Position numbers and translations under genes: made by a program | The notes under the pieces: generated by a model | Told to the model about the DNA's origin: nothing | The model's database searches: none | What the model saw: the letters and a program-made list of their open reading frames with translations, nothing else | Shown here: one piece after another, positions 1 to 10,112 of the stretch | Numbering within the stretch: the stretch's first letter is position 1 | How the letters are laid out: each line of letters opens with the position of its first letter | NCBI GenBank assembly: GCA_001430745.1 | Contig: KQ481977.1 | Location: 821,469-838,804 of the forward strand | Source of the DNA: Auxenochlorella pyrenoidosa | Taxonomy: Eukaryota > Chlorophyta > Trebouxiophyceae > Chlorellales > Chlorellaceae | Direction: 5' to 3' | Length of the DNA: 17,336 bases

Positions 1-1230
1 GGCGGCGGCCGCCGCAGCAGCCGCGGCGGCTGCAGGCAGAGGGGCACAACACATGCCAGCTGGATCATGTGTTGCTATTGCATACTCAGCAAGGTGGGCA
101 GTCATGGGGGCCTCGGATGTTAGGATATCATGGAAGGCACTGCATGCAGTTTGAATCCTAATCCTCTCTCCTGGTCCTCACCCGCAGCCTGCTGGCCAGT
201 GCACCCATTCTGAGAAGCAGCCGCAGCGGCGGCGGCTGCAGCAGCAGCCTGCGTCGGGGAAGGGAGGGCAGGGCGCAGGCAAGCGGTGTGTCATACGCCA
301 CTTTGGAGGTGTGGGACCGTCGTGAGACCATTTCAGGTTGTATCCTAGCTCGGAGCTTAGTGTCCGATCGGCATGTTTGCGGCCACACCAAACCAGTTTG
401 ACACGCTGGCTTGCATATGCCAGAATGTTGTGACACTCAGTACCGCACAAGAGCAGCAGTCCGCACACCAGCAAGTGCACTCACCGCGCCACAACCACGG
501 GAGGCAGCAGCCGCTGCTGCGGCAGCGGCAGCGGCGCCGCCACCGCCGGCGGCAGAGGCGGCAGCCGCGGCGGCGGCTGCGGGTGCACCAGGGATGGTTC
601 AAAGACCGTCTTAGGCAGCTGATGCTGTAATAGACGTGGGAAAAGCTATGCGGGCTGATTGTATGCCAGGACCGGCCGCAAGGGCTGTGGGGTTGTGTCT
701 TTTTCGTCAGCAGCCGACAACGCAGCCAGTGTTTCCCTTGCCCTGCTGCTCCACCCACCTGCAGCAGCGCCGGAGGGGCACCCTGCATCCTTCAGCTCAC
801 GGGAGGCGGCTCCTGCAGAACAGGAGATCGGGGTGAATCTTTGCAGTGTCAGAGGGTGGATTGGGAGGGGGCGCGACGCTGCACGCTTGGACGCTCCAAT
901 GCTGGTGGCGACTCTTCGCAATCCATGCTTTGATCCGGCAGGTTTGGTTCTTGGCTCAAGTGAGGAGTAGAGGAGGGCATCAGGGCAGGAAGTGAGGTGC
1001 AAGGAACAGGCGGGAGGCAGGAGAAGCTGGATGCAGCTGACAAGGCCGACGAGCGGGATGGCCAGCGTTGCCAGAGGCCTTCTTGTCGCCTTGCAGCATG
1101 CTAGGCTGCCCTGCAGGGCCAACTTGCAGGCTGATCTGTCAAACAAGGGAAGGCAGGCGAGCACTGAAGCGCCAGGGGACCTACCTGTGGCCAGGGCCAG
1201 CAGGAGGAGGAGAGCCATGGAGCGCCCCAT
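1..1230 (-). CDS. Predicted secreted alanine-rich repeat protein, 5' part (5 exons, runs off left edge)
   Basis: No family is recognised. Proposed exons, in transcript order, are 1230-1185, 812-759, 576-485, 248-182 and 29-1 (partial); all introns are GT-AG and the phases 1,1,0,1 agree throughout. The product opens with MGRSMALLLLLALATG, a good signal peptide, with a second in-frame Met at residue 5. Exon 2 encodes a short polar piece containing DAGCPSGAAA. Exons 3, 4 and 5 each encode long alanine runs (7 to 11 Ala), and exons 3 and 4 follow the run with Ser and a small Gly/Cys motif (SRGCGA, SQNGCTGQQ). This points to an extracellular or wall-associated low-complexity protein; the role is inference. 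The alternative is that alanine-like GCN repeats here are non-coding, but five compatible splice sites and a clean signal peptide argue against that. The 3' end is outside the window. Confidence 0.58.
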
Positions 1231-2875
1231 GGCTGTCTGAGTCTTCCTGACCTGCCACAGGCTGCAGGGAGGGTGAGGAGGAGGGGAGAGCGAGCCTCTA
1301 AGAAAGCAGCGTCAGCGCAGGCCAATCTTTCCTCCTCATGAACGCACGCCTTATGAGCATCGTCCAAGGGCCAAAAACGTGCTCTGATGCCAGGGGTGGC
1401 TGCTCAGGTACTGCTCGCCGCGATCGAGGTCCAAGCAGTGTTATGCCAGGCAAAGGCAGGCCACAGGGTTGTACCTGTCCTGGATTTGGCAGCTTTGTGA
1501 TATTCTGTATAACTTCGGAGGCTGTTAGATGTGCTGTAATGCGCAGGCAGGCTGCTGGGGGTAGAAGGCGTAGTCTGGTGCCGGCCTGTCGGAAGGCAGG
1601 GAGGCACCCGCCCACGGCATGCATGCAGGAAAGTTGCGAGGTTTCTGCCCGTTCAGCCTTGCTGCATGTTCACGTAGGAGGGTACAGAAGGGTTTGACCG
1701 AGTCTATTAGCCCGGTAAAGCTGGTTCGATGGCGCAGCATGCAACCACAACTGTCAGTCACCTCTGCCGTCACTGCCGCCGCTGCCTTGACCTCCGCCTT
1801 GCCCTGTTTGCACCAGGAGAAAGGCCCAACTACCGCCGCCTTCCCCGTTCGCCTTCCATCACACCGGTGCCCTTTGGCGCCACCGACCTTGAGGTGTCCT
1901 CGTCGGGGGCTTCGACCCCCGGCTCAGCATGCCTGCTATGCAACCACCGGGCAGGCTGCCGTTGTTGTTGCGAAGCAGACTGACATAGCTGCATGCTGCC
2001 TGTGGGTTGGGCAGGCTGCTGCCCCAGCCAATTCTTCCACCAAGCCACGTTCGGGCGGCGGTTGAAGTGTGTGCAAGTACAGAAGCAGAGGCTACCCCTG
2101 CCAGCGGGCGTCGGCGGTGGCCGCCAGCTGGCTGCAGCGGTTAGTGTCACACAAGAGGACGAAAAGGCCGGCTCAGCTGTGAGACGCAGTTCTTGTACCT
2201 TCCAAGTCTTGGCATTCTCGGTCCGTTGAGGTATGATGTCAGGCCAGCCGGGTAGGCGCCCCACCTTCGTCGGCGGCAACAGCAGGGGCAGCGGCGCCGC
2301 CACCCGGCGGAGGCGGGGTGGGGTGGGGTGGGGTGGGGGGACCAGGCGACAGGGTCTTGCGATGCCGTGCGATCGCTGACAGCACACCTGAATGCGCCAA
2401 ATGGCAGCAGCTGTGCACTAAAGAGGTGCATGAGCGCAGCGGCCGCAGGTTGCGGTGCGTGGACAGCGTGCTGCGCACCCCTTGCTTCCCCTTCCGCTCA
2501 ACTACAGACCCAGAAGTCGCAGTTGGCGCGAACGATTTGTGGGTCGTTGCCGGCGGCTGCTGCAAGCTCCAGCCCAGGTAGTTGCCCCCGCGGTGTCGCC
2601 CTCCCACGCGCGGCCCCCGCCCTGGGGGGTGCGCAAAAGCGCGCAGCATCGAGTGCTCGTGGGGCAGCATCGGGCGGCAGCTCCGCTCCCGACCAACCAA
2701 GGCTGGGCCAACCGCCGCCGCACCACCTGCGGTGGTGGTTGCCTGCGCTACCTCCCTGCTGAGATAGCTGCCCAACACCTCCCATGCTGCAACACCAGCC
2801 CGCTGGCCTGAGCACGTGCTGAGCCTTGTGGTCATCGCCTGCCCTTGTGTGCAGAATAAGTCGATCCCCTGCGCC
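1231..2875. other. Intergenic region between divergent genes, no supported gene
   Basis: This stretch separates the minus-strand secreted protein (start 1230) from the plus-strand deacetylase (start 2876), so it should hold both promoters. No TATA box or clear core element is visible. A small plus-strand frame from ATG 1729 to a stop at 1983 (84 residues, CxxC-like cysteines at both ends) and an open frame at about 2318-2581 (cysteine-rich) look faintly protein-like. Their third positions are less GC-biased than the certain genes and no family is recognised, so neither is called. A TGCAG just before position 2854 could be the acceptor of a 5'UTR intron of the deacetylase gene. Confidence 0.5.
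2315..2340 (+). repeat. (GGGGT)n tract with G-quadruplex potential
   Basis: Four successive GGGGT units followed by GGGGGG lie in the intergenic region about 540 bp before the deacetylase start. With five G-runs of four or more and one-base loops this satisfies the usual G-quadruplex pattern on the plus strand. A regulatory role is not shown by the sequence. Confidence 0.7.
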
Positions 2876-5800
2876 ATGCGGTGCGCCGCTGTGCTAGCTG
2901 CGCTGCTGCTGGCGGGTGCCTCTTGCGCTGGTGAGCTGTGCTGGGGACCAGGGGCAGCGTCACGAGAGGGCCCCCAAGGAAAGATGACGGTATGAAATCT
3001 GAGATGCCAGCCCTGACCACCTGCTTGCGCCGCAATCGTCTGCCACAGCGCTTGGCTCTCCCGAAGCCCTTTTTGTCGCCCTGCCCCCTGCTGCTGCAGC
3101 CGCGTACACCTGCGATGCCACCACCTGCGCACCGCCCAGCTGCCTGTGCGGGTCCACAAAGACCCCTGGCGGCCTGGCCGCCGCAGACACCCCGCAGTTC
3201 GTGCTCATCACGGTGGGTGGCTGCTGGGACGGGGGCTGCCCCCTTCTGTGCCATTCCCTGCACGCACGCTGCCTGTTCTCCCTTGGCCGGCAGGTCACAC
3301 CCTGCTAGGTGCTTTGTCCCTGTCGTTTGGGCCTGCCGGAGCCGCCAGGCTGCGGCGCTCTTGGCGGGCACCCCGGCTGCTCACTTGCCCCCCTGGCCCC
3401 CGCCTGCCACCCTGCAGCACGACGACAGCGTGAACACCCTGCAGAACCGGCTGGTGCGCACCGTGACCGACGGCTTCAAGAACCCCAACGGGTGGGGGGG
3501 ACGGCCGTCCCGCGCCGCGCCGCGCCGTGCCTTACACGCGCTGCACGCCGCCACTTGCTCCCCTACTGCTCCATGTCTCTGGCCATGGATAGGAGCTGGC
3601 TGGGGAGAGCACGGCCCTTTTACCCGCCCGCTCCCTGCCTGGTGCTGCCGCCCCTCGCCTGCCCCCTCCCCTCGGCCCTGTCCCCACCCCACCGCAACCC
3701 ACCAACCCACCTGCCTTTGGCACATCATCTTTCCCTGCCTCGCAGCTGCAACGTCCCCGCCACCTGGTTTGCCCTCAAGGACAAGACCAACTGCACCTTT
3801 GTGCAGCAGCTGCTCAAGGACAACCACGGTGCGCCCTCACGCGCACCCCCGCGCCCGCGGGGCTTCCTCTTCCGCTGGCCCCGCTCTGACTGCGCGGATA
3901 CAGCCGTGCCTTGCTGTCGGCTGAGTGTGCCGATTTGGAGGCAGGCGTGGTCCGATCAGCTGGGCCACGCTGCCGGCGGCCCGTCACCATCTCACCGTCG
4001 CCTGTCTCCTTCCCTCCCCGGCAGAGATTGCCGGGCACACCCTGGACCACGTGGCCCTGTATGGCAACCTGACCAAGGAAGAGGTGGCCAGTGAGTGGGG
4101 GGGCGGCGCATTGAAGAAAAGGACCAGTAGAGGCCTGCCGGTTTGCCTTGCAAGGGACGCCAGGCAGGGCCCACCGCCCATGCGTGCGCCGCCCCTTGCC
4201 GCGGCAGCCAGCCCGTAGGGTAGCAGCGCCATACTCTGCGCAGCGGGGGCGGCGGCGTGCCTGACGCCCGCTCGCGCCGCCGGCGCGCCGCGCCGCGCCG
4301 CCCTGCAGAGCAGGTGGAGGGCGTGCGCGACTGGATGGTCAACACCTGCAAGGTGCCCGCCGACAAGTTCCGGGGATTCCGCGGTGAGCATCCTGTCCTT
4401 GTCCCGGTGTGAACTGTTGGCATCACTATTGCAGCTGGCATGCAGCAGCTCTGCATGCAGGCTGCGGTGGCAGCTGGACACCGGGCATGGGTCGGCGCGG
4501 GCCTTGGCTGTCTGCCTGCCTGGCTGAAGCCCTGCGCTGGACGCGGGCGCCCTCAGCGCTGCAAGGCGCCGGCGCGCTCGCCTTCTCACGGCATGCCCCT
4601 TGCCCACCTCACCTCCATCACCCCCCCCCCCCACCCCCACCCCACCCCACCCCCCCGGGCAGCCCCCTACCTGGTGCACAACCCGCAGTACCGCGAGGTG
4701 CTGGCCGCCGCCGGCTACCTGTACGACTCCACCATCATCGAGCCCTTCAACACCGAGTCCTCCCCCTCCTGGGCCGACCGCCTGTGGCCCTACACCATGG
4801 ACGCCGGCATCCCGCAGGCAAGGGCGGCCCCCAGGGTGCAATTGTGCACCGCTGCTCGCAGCATCCCCTTGTTGCCACGCCAGGGCCCAGGGAGCTCTGC
4901 CCTGCTGCACCATGGATGGCGGGTCTGTAGCTTGGCTCTGCTGCGGCGGCACCAGCCTGTAGACAGGCCCTTGGCAAGGCCGGCCCGCCGCCCACCGGCG
5001 CCCGCTGCCCCGCCCGGCGTGCAGGACTGCGCGTGGGTGGGCGACGGCTCGGGCGTGTGCACCGCCACTGAAAAGTATCCCGGCATGTGGGAGCTGCCGC
5101 TGTGGAATCTGCCTGACGAGGGCGGCGCGAACGCCTGGTCCATGGACGTGGAGAGCAAGGACCCCAAGTCGGCGGTGGGTGCCCCTTCCTCTCCTGCCGT
5201 GCCGCGGCGCCGGGTGGTTGGCAGGGAGGCCGCACAGGGTGCCCCCGACTCCTCGTTGTTATGTGCGGCGGGCGATGGTTCTAGCATGTTGCAATGCGAC
5301 AGCAACCTGCAAGCCTGCACTGAGCCCGGCGCTGCAGTTGGCACCCCTTGAGAGCTGGACGGCTGACCGTGTGTGCTGGGTGCAGGCCGGGCAGAGAGAG
5401 CAAGCCTGCTGGCGGCGGGCCCCCGGCCCACTTGCCCTCGTCGATCGTCCCGCCTGGCTGTCCTGCCCTGCTGCAGGACGCCCTGTTTGAGCTCCTGAAG
5501 AAGGACTTTGACGCCGCCTACGCCGGCAACCGCGCCCCCTTCCCCCTGTTTGTCCACGCCCCCTGGTTCACCTTTGTGAGTCCCCCTCTTCACAGGCCCC
5601 CGGGTCGGGCGGGCAGGGAGGGGCGGCCGTGGGTGCGCCAGCGCAGCGCCAGCGCCAGGCCCAATGTGCATGAGCAACAGTGCTCGGGGAGCGCGGCGTG
5701 CGCCAGCCTGTCCGCGGCCAGAGCGCTTGAGGCGTGTCTCTCTCCTCACGCAGACCCCCACCCCACCCACCCCAGCACACACATGCAAACACACATGCAA

Positions 5801-7688
5801 CCAACACCACCTAACACCTAGCACCTAACACCCCACCCCCCACCCCCCCGCAGGACAACATCGAGGCCAGCACCCGCTTCGTCGAGTACGCGCTCAGCAA
5901 GGAGGGCGTGTGGTTTGTCACCGCCTCCCAGCTGATCGACTGGATGAAGAACCCAGGTGCGCCCCCTCCCCCTGCCTCTCCCTACCTCTGCCCTCCCCTC
6001 TCCCATCCCACGAGCTGGGCATGCCTGCGGATCCATGCACAAGTCCCTGCCTGCCGACGCGTGCCAGAGCGCCCCCACTCCCCTGCCCGCAGTGCCCATC
6101 AGCCAGATGAACGCCACCATGACCTGCGACACCCTGGTGGAGCTCACCCCGCCCAGTGAGGCCGATCGGCATTGTTTTGGTTGAAAAGGCTTGCTTTGCT
6201 TGAAAAGGAGGAATGATTAGTCCTGCTCCCTGTTGGTTGGGTGCTTTAATGCCCACCCGTTGGCTGCATGCTTTTCTGCCGTCTGCTCCTGCTGTGCTGC
6301 CATCACGTGTCGGCACGTGTGTGCTGATAGGTGTGCCAAGAAGCCAGCATGGAACTGAGGCCAGCAAGGCGGCCGACGCTGCAGCCCCGCCTGCTGAGTT
6401 TGTGAGCACCCCCGCTCTGTGCACCCTGCACCCTGTGCCCCTGCAGCCGTTGAGTACTGCCGCCAGTACACGGCCGGCCCTGTGGAGGACATCTGGACCG
6501 TGGGTGCCAAGGTGGGGGAGGCAGGGGGGGCAGGGGGGCCGCAGGGTACCGGGTCTGTGTGCAAAGGGCACAGCGCAGTGATTGTGACAAGTGGGGGGCG
6601 CTGATTGCCGTGAGCAACGCTTGCATCCTGGTGTGCGGACCACGCCGGGGTTGGTGCTGCCTTTTGCTTGGCGCAGCATCTGCCCCATATGCCCCCCCCC
6701 AACCCCCCCCCCAACCCCACCCCACCCCAACCCCGGCACCCACCCACCCACCCACCCCCCACTCCGCGAACACACACACCACCATCATCCCCGCCCGCAG
6801 TTTGGCGTGGCCCTGGACGAGGATTTGACCGCCCTCAACCCCGACGTCAGCATCTGGACCATCCCCGAGGGCACCGTCCTCAAGTGAGGGCGCGCGGGGG
6901 TGTGCGGCCGCCGCTGCCTGCAATGTCTCTGACTTTTCCTGCTCCTGCCCTGCACCCGCGCCCGGGGGATCCACGGCGCTGCCGGCACTTAGGCAACCAG
7001 CCGGGGCTGCATGGGCATGTGCACGTGGCTTGGCCTCCGCCGCGACACCGCGGCAGCCTGCGGTGCATCCGCTGCGGCCCGCAGCCCACGCCGTCAACGA
7101 GTGCACACCGCAGCCGCTGCGCCGCTTGACGACTAGCCGCCTGCCCGCCCCTCGGCCCGGCCCCGCAGCATCCCCCCCTGGGACTCGCGCTGCGACAAGC
7201 CCGGCGCCACCATCATGTCCACCGGCGACGACTGGTACAAGCCGGTGAGGGAGGGGGGGACCAGGCAGCGCTGCTCGCCTGCCCCCGCTCAGGGTGCCTG
7301 GGGACGCCGAGCGGTTGTGTGTGTCGAGGTGCTCTGGGAGCGCAAAGCTGTTACAAGTCACGTCGTACGACTCTTCTCTGGACTTCTTTCTCACCGTGTG
7401 TCGTTGGCTGCCTGCCCTTCTCCACTGCAGGTATACATCGAGCGGGAGCTGTCCCCCGTCCCTGCCCCCGTTGCGGCCCCGACCGGCGCCCCCGGCCCTG
7501 CCGTCAGCCCAACCGCTGCCCCTATTGTGGCCCCGGGCCCCGTGGTCGCCCCCAGCCCTGCCGCCGCCCCCGTGGGCGCTGCCCCCGCCCCAGCGCCTGC
7601 AACCGTGGAGAACGGCGCAGCTGGCGCCGCCGCCTCTGCTGCAGCGGCTGCCCTGGCCGCCTTGGCCGCCTTTGCCCTCGTGCTCTGA
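2876..7688 (+). CDS. Chitin/polysaccharide deacetylase-like protein (CE4, NodB fold), secreted, GPI-tail
   Basis: Exons: 2876-2930, 3100-3212, 3418-3491, 3746-3828, 4025-4090, 4309-4383, 4663-4817, 5025-5174, 5477-5575, 5854-5956, 6093-6155, 6447-6511, 6801-6883, 7169-7244, 7431-7688; all phases agree and give 505 residues. Signal peptide MRCAAVLAALLLAGASCA, then a Cys-rich segment (residues 22-35) as in arthropod chitin deacetylase-like proteins. NodB motifs: THDDS at 56-60 (catalytic base and metal Asp at 58-59; His replaces the usual Phe/Tyr), H113-T-L-D-H117 (metal), R155-A-P-Y, Y-D177-S, and F-V-H284-A-P-W. The last exon encodes a Pro/Ala/Val-rich stalk, an N-G-A-A-G segment and a hydrophobic end, a typical GPI signal. 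Expected role: removing N-acetyl groups from chitin-like wall glucan at the cell surface, matching glucosamine-containing Chlorella walls. Intron 7 (4818-5024) appears to be GC-AG; a weaker GT donor at 4836 would add six residues. The substrate is inferred. Confidence 0.93.
4621..4656 (-). repeat. C-rich tract at intron 6 acceptor; G-quadruplex potential on minus strand
   Basis: Runs of C with single A interruptions lead directly into the acceptor of deacetylase intron 6. They act as the polypyrimidine tract, while the template strand carries runs of G able to form quadruplexes. Similar tracts occur in introns 9 and 12 of the same gene. Confidence 0.7.
5757..5850 (+). repeat. CA/C-rich simple-sequence tract in deacetylase intron 9
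   Basis: The end of intron 9 is almost pure A and C: CCCACC units, two copies of ACACACATGCAA, then CACCTAACA-like units, then C runs up to the acceptor at 5853. The sequence is probably slippage-prone. Confidence 0.7.
6692..6764 (-). repeat. Long C-rich tract in deacetylase intron 12; G-quadruplex potential on minus strand
   Basis: More than 70 bases of C runs broken by A or AA, including four CACC repeats, lie just before the acceptor at 6800. The template strand has many G runs of four or more. Confidence 0.7.
7637..7676 (+). repeat. Direct repeat, copy 1 (in deacetylase GPI-tail coding sequence)
   Basis: Forty bases here are identical to 9639-9678. The similarity continues about 14 bases upstream with three mismatches. 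In this copy it encodes the alanine/leucine-rich hydrophobic C terminus of the deacetylase-like protein. Confidence 0.9.
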
Positions 7689-7867
7689 GGTCCGATACTG
7701 GCTTGTCTTCTGGCGCCGCTGAGGCAGGCGGCCCTTCCCTGTCCCCTCTCGCTATGCATGTGTGTCCACTTGAACGACTGCCCTCCTGCTCTGCTCAGAT
7801 CAGCACTGCCTGACTGCAGATGGCCGTGCACATCGGTCTCCAAGCTGCAGTGAACAACCGAACCCAT

Positions 7868-7872
7868 TGTAA
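7868..7872 (+). terminator. Candidate TGTAA polyadenylation signal of the deacetylase gene
   Basis: TGTAA is the characteristic poly(A) signal of green algae. This one lies 180 bases after the TGA stop, a normal 3'UTR distance. Confidence 0.6.
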
Positions 7873-8305
7873 CAAGCCATGAATGCGAATGCAGGTAGAA
7901 GGACGGTTTGAGAGGGCAGCTATGTGAATGCGTTGTGCCTGCTGCACATTGTCGCATGATATACAATGCAATGAGGCCCATTCCACACCCCCTAGGGTCA
8001 TGCCATGCCACTGCTCCTTCCTGCACAAGCATGCATCGAGCAGCAGTGCGGGCACCTGCACTGGTGGTGGCAAGGCCACTTTCCCCACAAGGCGCCGGCA
8101 CTGTGGGTGTGGCTATGCATCGGCGCTGTGCACTGTGGCAGCCTTGCTTCAATTAGCAAACAATCAATCATTCGTTCGTTCGTTCAAAGCAATCTCTGGT
8201 GCAGCCCTTGTTGGGCGCAATTCCTGGCTTTAAAAGAGATGAGAATTTGAGGTGTGCCTGGCAGCACCTGCTGCGCAGGCGTAGCAGGCCAGGCTACACC
8301 AGCAT

Positions 8306-8316
8306 AAATTTGCTGA
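8306..8316 (+). promoter_or_regulatory. Shared upstream element AAATTTGCTGA, copy 1
   Basis: The 11-mer lies 60 bases before the proposed ATG at 8366. The same 11-mer, with the same AGCAT just before it (one extra T in the other copy), lies 62 bases before the hydrolase ATG at 12945. It is AT-rich in a GC-rich region, so it may be a core promoter or initiator-proximal element. Function is inferred. Confidence 0.35.
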
Positions 8317-8365
8317 GCAAACGCAAGGACGAACTCTCTCGGCTCGGTTATCACCCCAGCGACCC

Positions 8366-9122
8366 ATGAAACAGCGCGCCAGCCGAGAATTCCTTCCCCT
8401 GTGGACGAAAACCGCCCAGAGAACCACGGCTGGGTCACTGTCGGCCCCACCGCGCTCAACAAGAGGTAAGCGCTCGAGAGGGCTGGCCTTGAGCTGTCGA
8501 AAGCTGAAGCGGGCCAAAGTGATGACGTGTGGAAGCACCGCCTGCGGGCTCCTGGGTGCGCACAAGTGCGCCCGAGGCGGACGGTGGATGATGTCCTGCC
8601 CCAGAGTCCCGCCGCAGGCCGCCCTCGACTCGCTTGCTGCTTCGCCGCCTGCGTCGGCGGCTGAAGGCGGACCGAGCTGCACAGCCAGCGGCTGACCAGC
8701 CAGATGTAGAGCAGCATGCACAGACAAGGAGGCAGCATCTGGTGGAAGAGCTGCAGCGTTTGGTGAGGGAGCTGCAGCGTCCGGACTTTATGGACTTAAT
8801 GGAGGAGGAGCGCAGAGCGCTCCACCTGCAGGTGTCTGTTGTGACCGCAGCGCTGTACGCTGCCATGGCAGAGTCCGCTGTCGCGCGGCTGGCACCGCCT
8901 GCAGACGCAGGGCCGGCAGCCCTGCCTGCTGCGAGGCCAGCAGCGCTGCCTGCTGTAGCGGCAGCCCCTGCTGCTGTAGGGCTGGAGACGCAGGCTGGCA
9001 GCGACAGCATCCGCAGTGGCACACTGGTCGGGCGCAGCGCCGCTGGCGCTCAAAGGGCGCGGAAGCAACAGCGAGTCCCTGCGCAGCAAGGACTTCGTGA
9101 AAAACAGAGGTCCTTTGACTGA
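8366..9122 (+). CDS. Hypothetical protein with helical middle and Ala/Pro-rich C-terminal part
   Basis: No family is recognised. The model is exon 8366-8465 plus exon 8605-9122 (205 residues). The donor AAGAG|GTAAGC is strong, and the acceptor at 8604 follows a pyrimidine-rich stretch and restores the frame. The N-terminal third is basic with clusters of Arg (including LLLRRLRRRLK) and few acidic residues, so an organelle-targeting or nucleic-acid-binding segment is possible. Residues from about 75 to 125 look helical and amphipathic (HLVEELQRLVRELQRP, then DLMEEERRALHLQ). After that come PAALPA-type repeats and a basic end. No signal peptide or membrane span is seen. The second exon has coding-like codon choice, but the first exon and start are weaker. 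A spurious frame cannot be excluded. Confidence 0.42.
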
Positions 9123-9568
9123 GCCTGGCAGCGGCGCTTGAAGGTGAGTCGCCCCTGGCAGCTGAGCAGCTAGAGGCATGCTCGGCGGGCCAGGCAGCTG
9201 CAGCAGGAGAGGCGCCAGGGGGCTGGGCGGATGCACAAAGCCCGCCTCATCAGCAGCCTCACTCACGTCAATAGAGATTGCAAGGCCTAGTGCGACAAAT
9301 AGCCGTGTGGAGTGCATGTGATGCTCTAGCTGGGTTAGTAGCAAGTCCAACCAGCCCTACGCGACCTGCCCTCTTCTGTGCACAATGCAGTGGCTGACGA
9401 ACATCAGCGGTGGACGCAGAGGACCCTGCCCCTCATAATATCAGTAGCACAGATTGTGACAGCAGCAGTCAGAACTGGCGGGCTGACGCGCCGCCTCCCC
9501 TTAAATTTTCCCTTGCAACTTCCTAGCCAATACCATTCTTCCCAATTCAGCGCTCCATCAGGAGCTTC

Positions 9569-9573
9569 TGTAA
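9569..9573 (+). terminator. Candidate TGTAA polyadenylation signal of the hypothetical gene
   Basis: A TGTAA motif lies about 450 bases after the stop at 9122. The distance is rather long and nothing else supports it. Confidence 0.3.
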
Positions 9574-9638
9574 TGCTTGCCGACCCACAGCTGCCCATTT
9601 GGCGCCGCAACCGCGTCACCGCTGGGCGCCACCGCTTG

Positions 9639-9678
9639 TGCTGCAGCGGCTGCCCTGGCCGCCTTGGCCGCCTTTGCC
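9639..9678 (+). repeat. Direct repeat, copy 2 (outside any gene)
   Basis: This is a perfect 40-base match to 7637-7676. Read in the deacetylase frame it still gives an alanine/leucine-rich segment (about GATACAAAAALAALAAFA), but a TAA at 9571 lies upstream in that frame and the continuation (NHQLKRSHQ, stop) is unrelated. It looks like a relic of a partial duplication or of a paralogous GPI-tail exon. Confidence 0.85.
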
Positions 9679-10112
9679 AACCATCAGCTGAAACGTTCAC
9701 ACCAGTGAAGAAGGCCTTGCATCCGAAGCGATGAGCATAGTAATGAGAGCGGATGCTCGGATGCTGGGCACCCCATGCGCGAAGGCGGCGCGCCACTTGT
9801 GCGCTGGGCCGTGCTGCAGTGAGGGGTGTCGGGCAGGCCTAATTGCGGTCGGATTCTGGAAATTACCTCGCTCAGCTCGATTCCTGGTGAGGGGAACACA
9901 GGGCGAGTCAGCGAGACAGCAACTTGCGGCCAACCCAGTCGGAGCGCCCTGCAAGCGTAAATAAATGCACCAGTTCTTTCTGTAGGCATATGTCAGTCGC
10001 GCAGGGTTGGGCGGCGCTACCCGCCGGATCTGATGAGCCGCCGCCTGCCGCAAGCCGCCCACGTCACCTGTAGGTGACCGACCCCCACTGTCTGCTGGCC
10101 CCCGTTACCACC

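Larger units (their letters stand above)
7689..8365. other. 3'UTR and intergenic region
   Basis: The first 180 bases are the likely deacetylase 3'UTR, ending near a TGTAA signal at 7868. The rest has no convincing reading frame. It holds a short (TTCG) repeat at 8171-8185 next to an AATCAATC run, and the upstream element described at 8306. Confidence 0.6.

Noticed and set aside
1700..1740. tRNA-like GGTTCGA box
   Set aside because: There is no matching A box, acceptor stem or paired anticodon arm around it.
1729..1983. 84-residue cysteine-containing frame
   Set aside because: Low third-position GC bias, no splice partners and no family make it too weak to call.
2318..2581. Open frame with several cysteines ending near a GTAGTT donor-like site
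   Set aside because: It begins in a G-rich repeat without an ATG, another frame over the same bases is equally open, and no downstream exon could be joined.
2239..7394. Long minus-strand open frames (for example 2239-3159, 4790-5824, 6303-7394) opposite the deacetylase gene
   Set aside because: They lie antisense to well-supported exons and are explained by high GC, which removes stop codons. Their translations show no domains.
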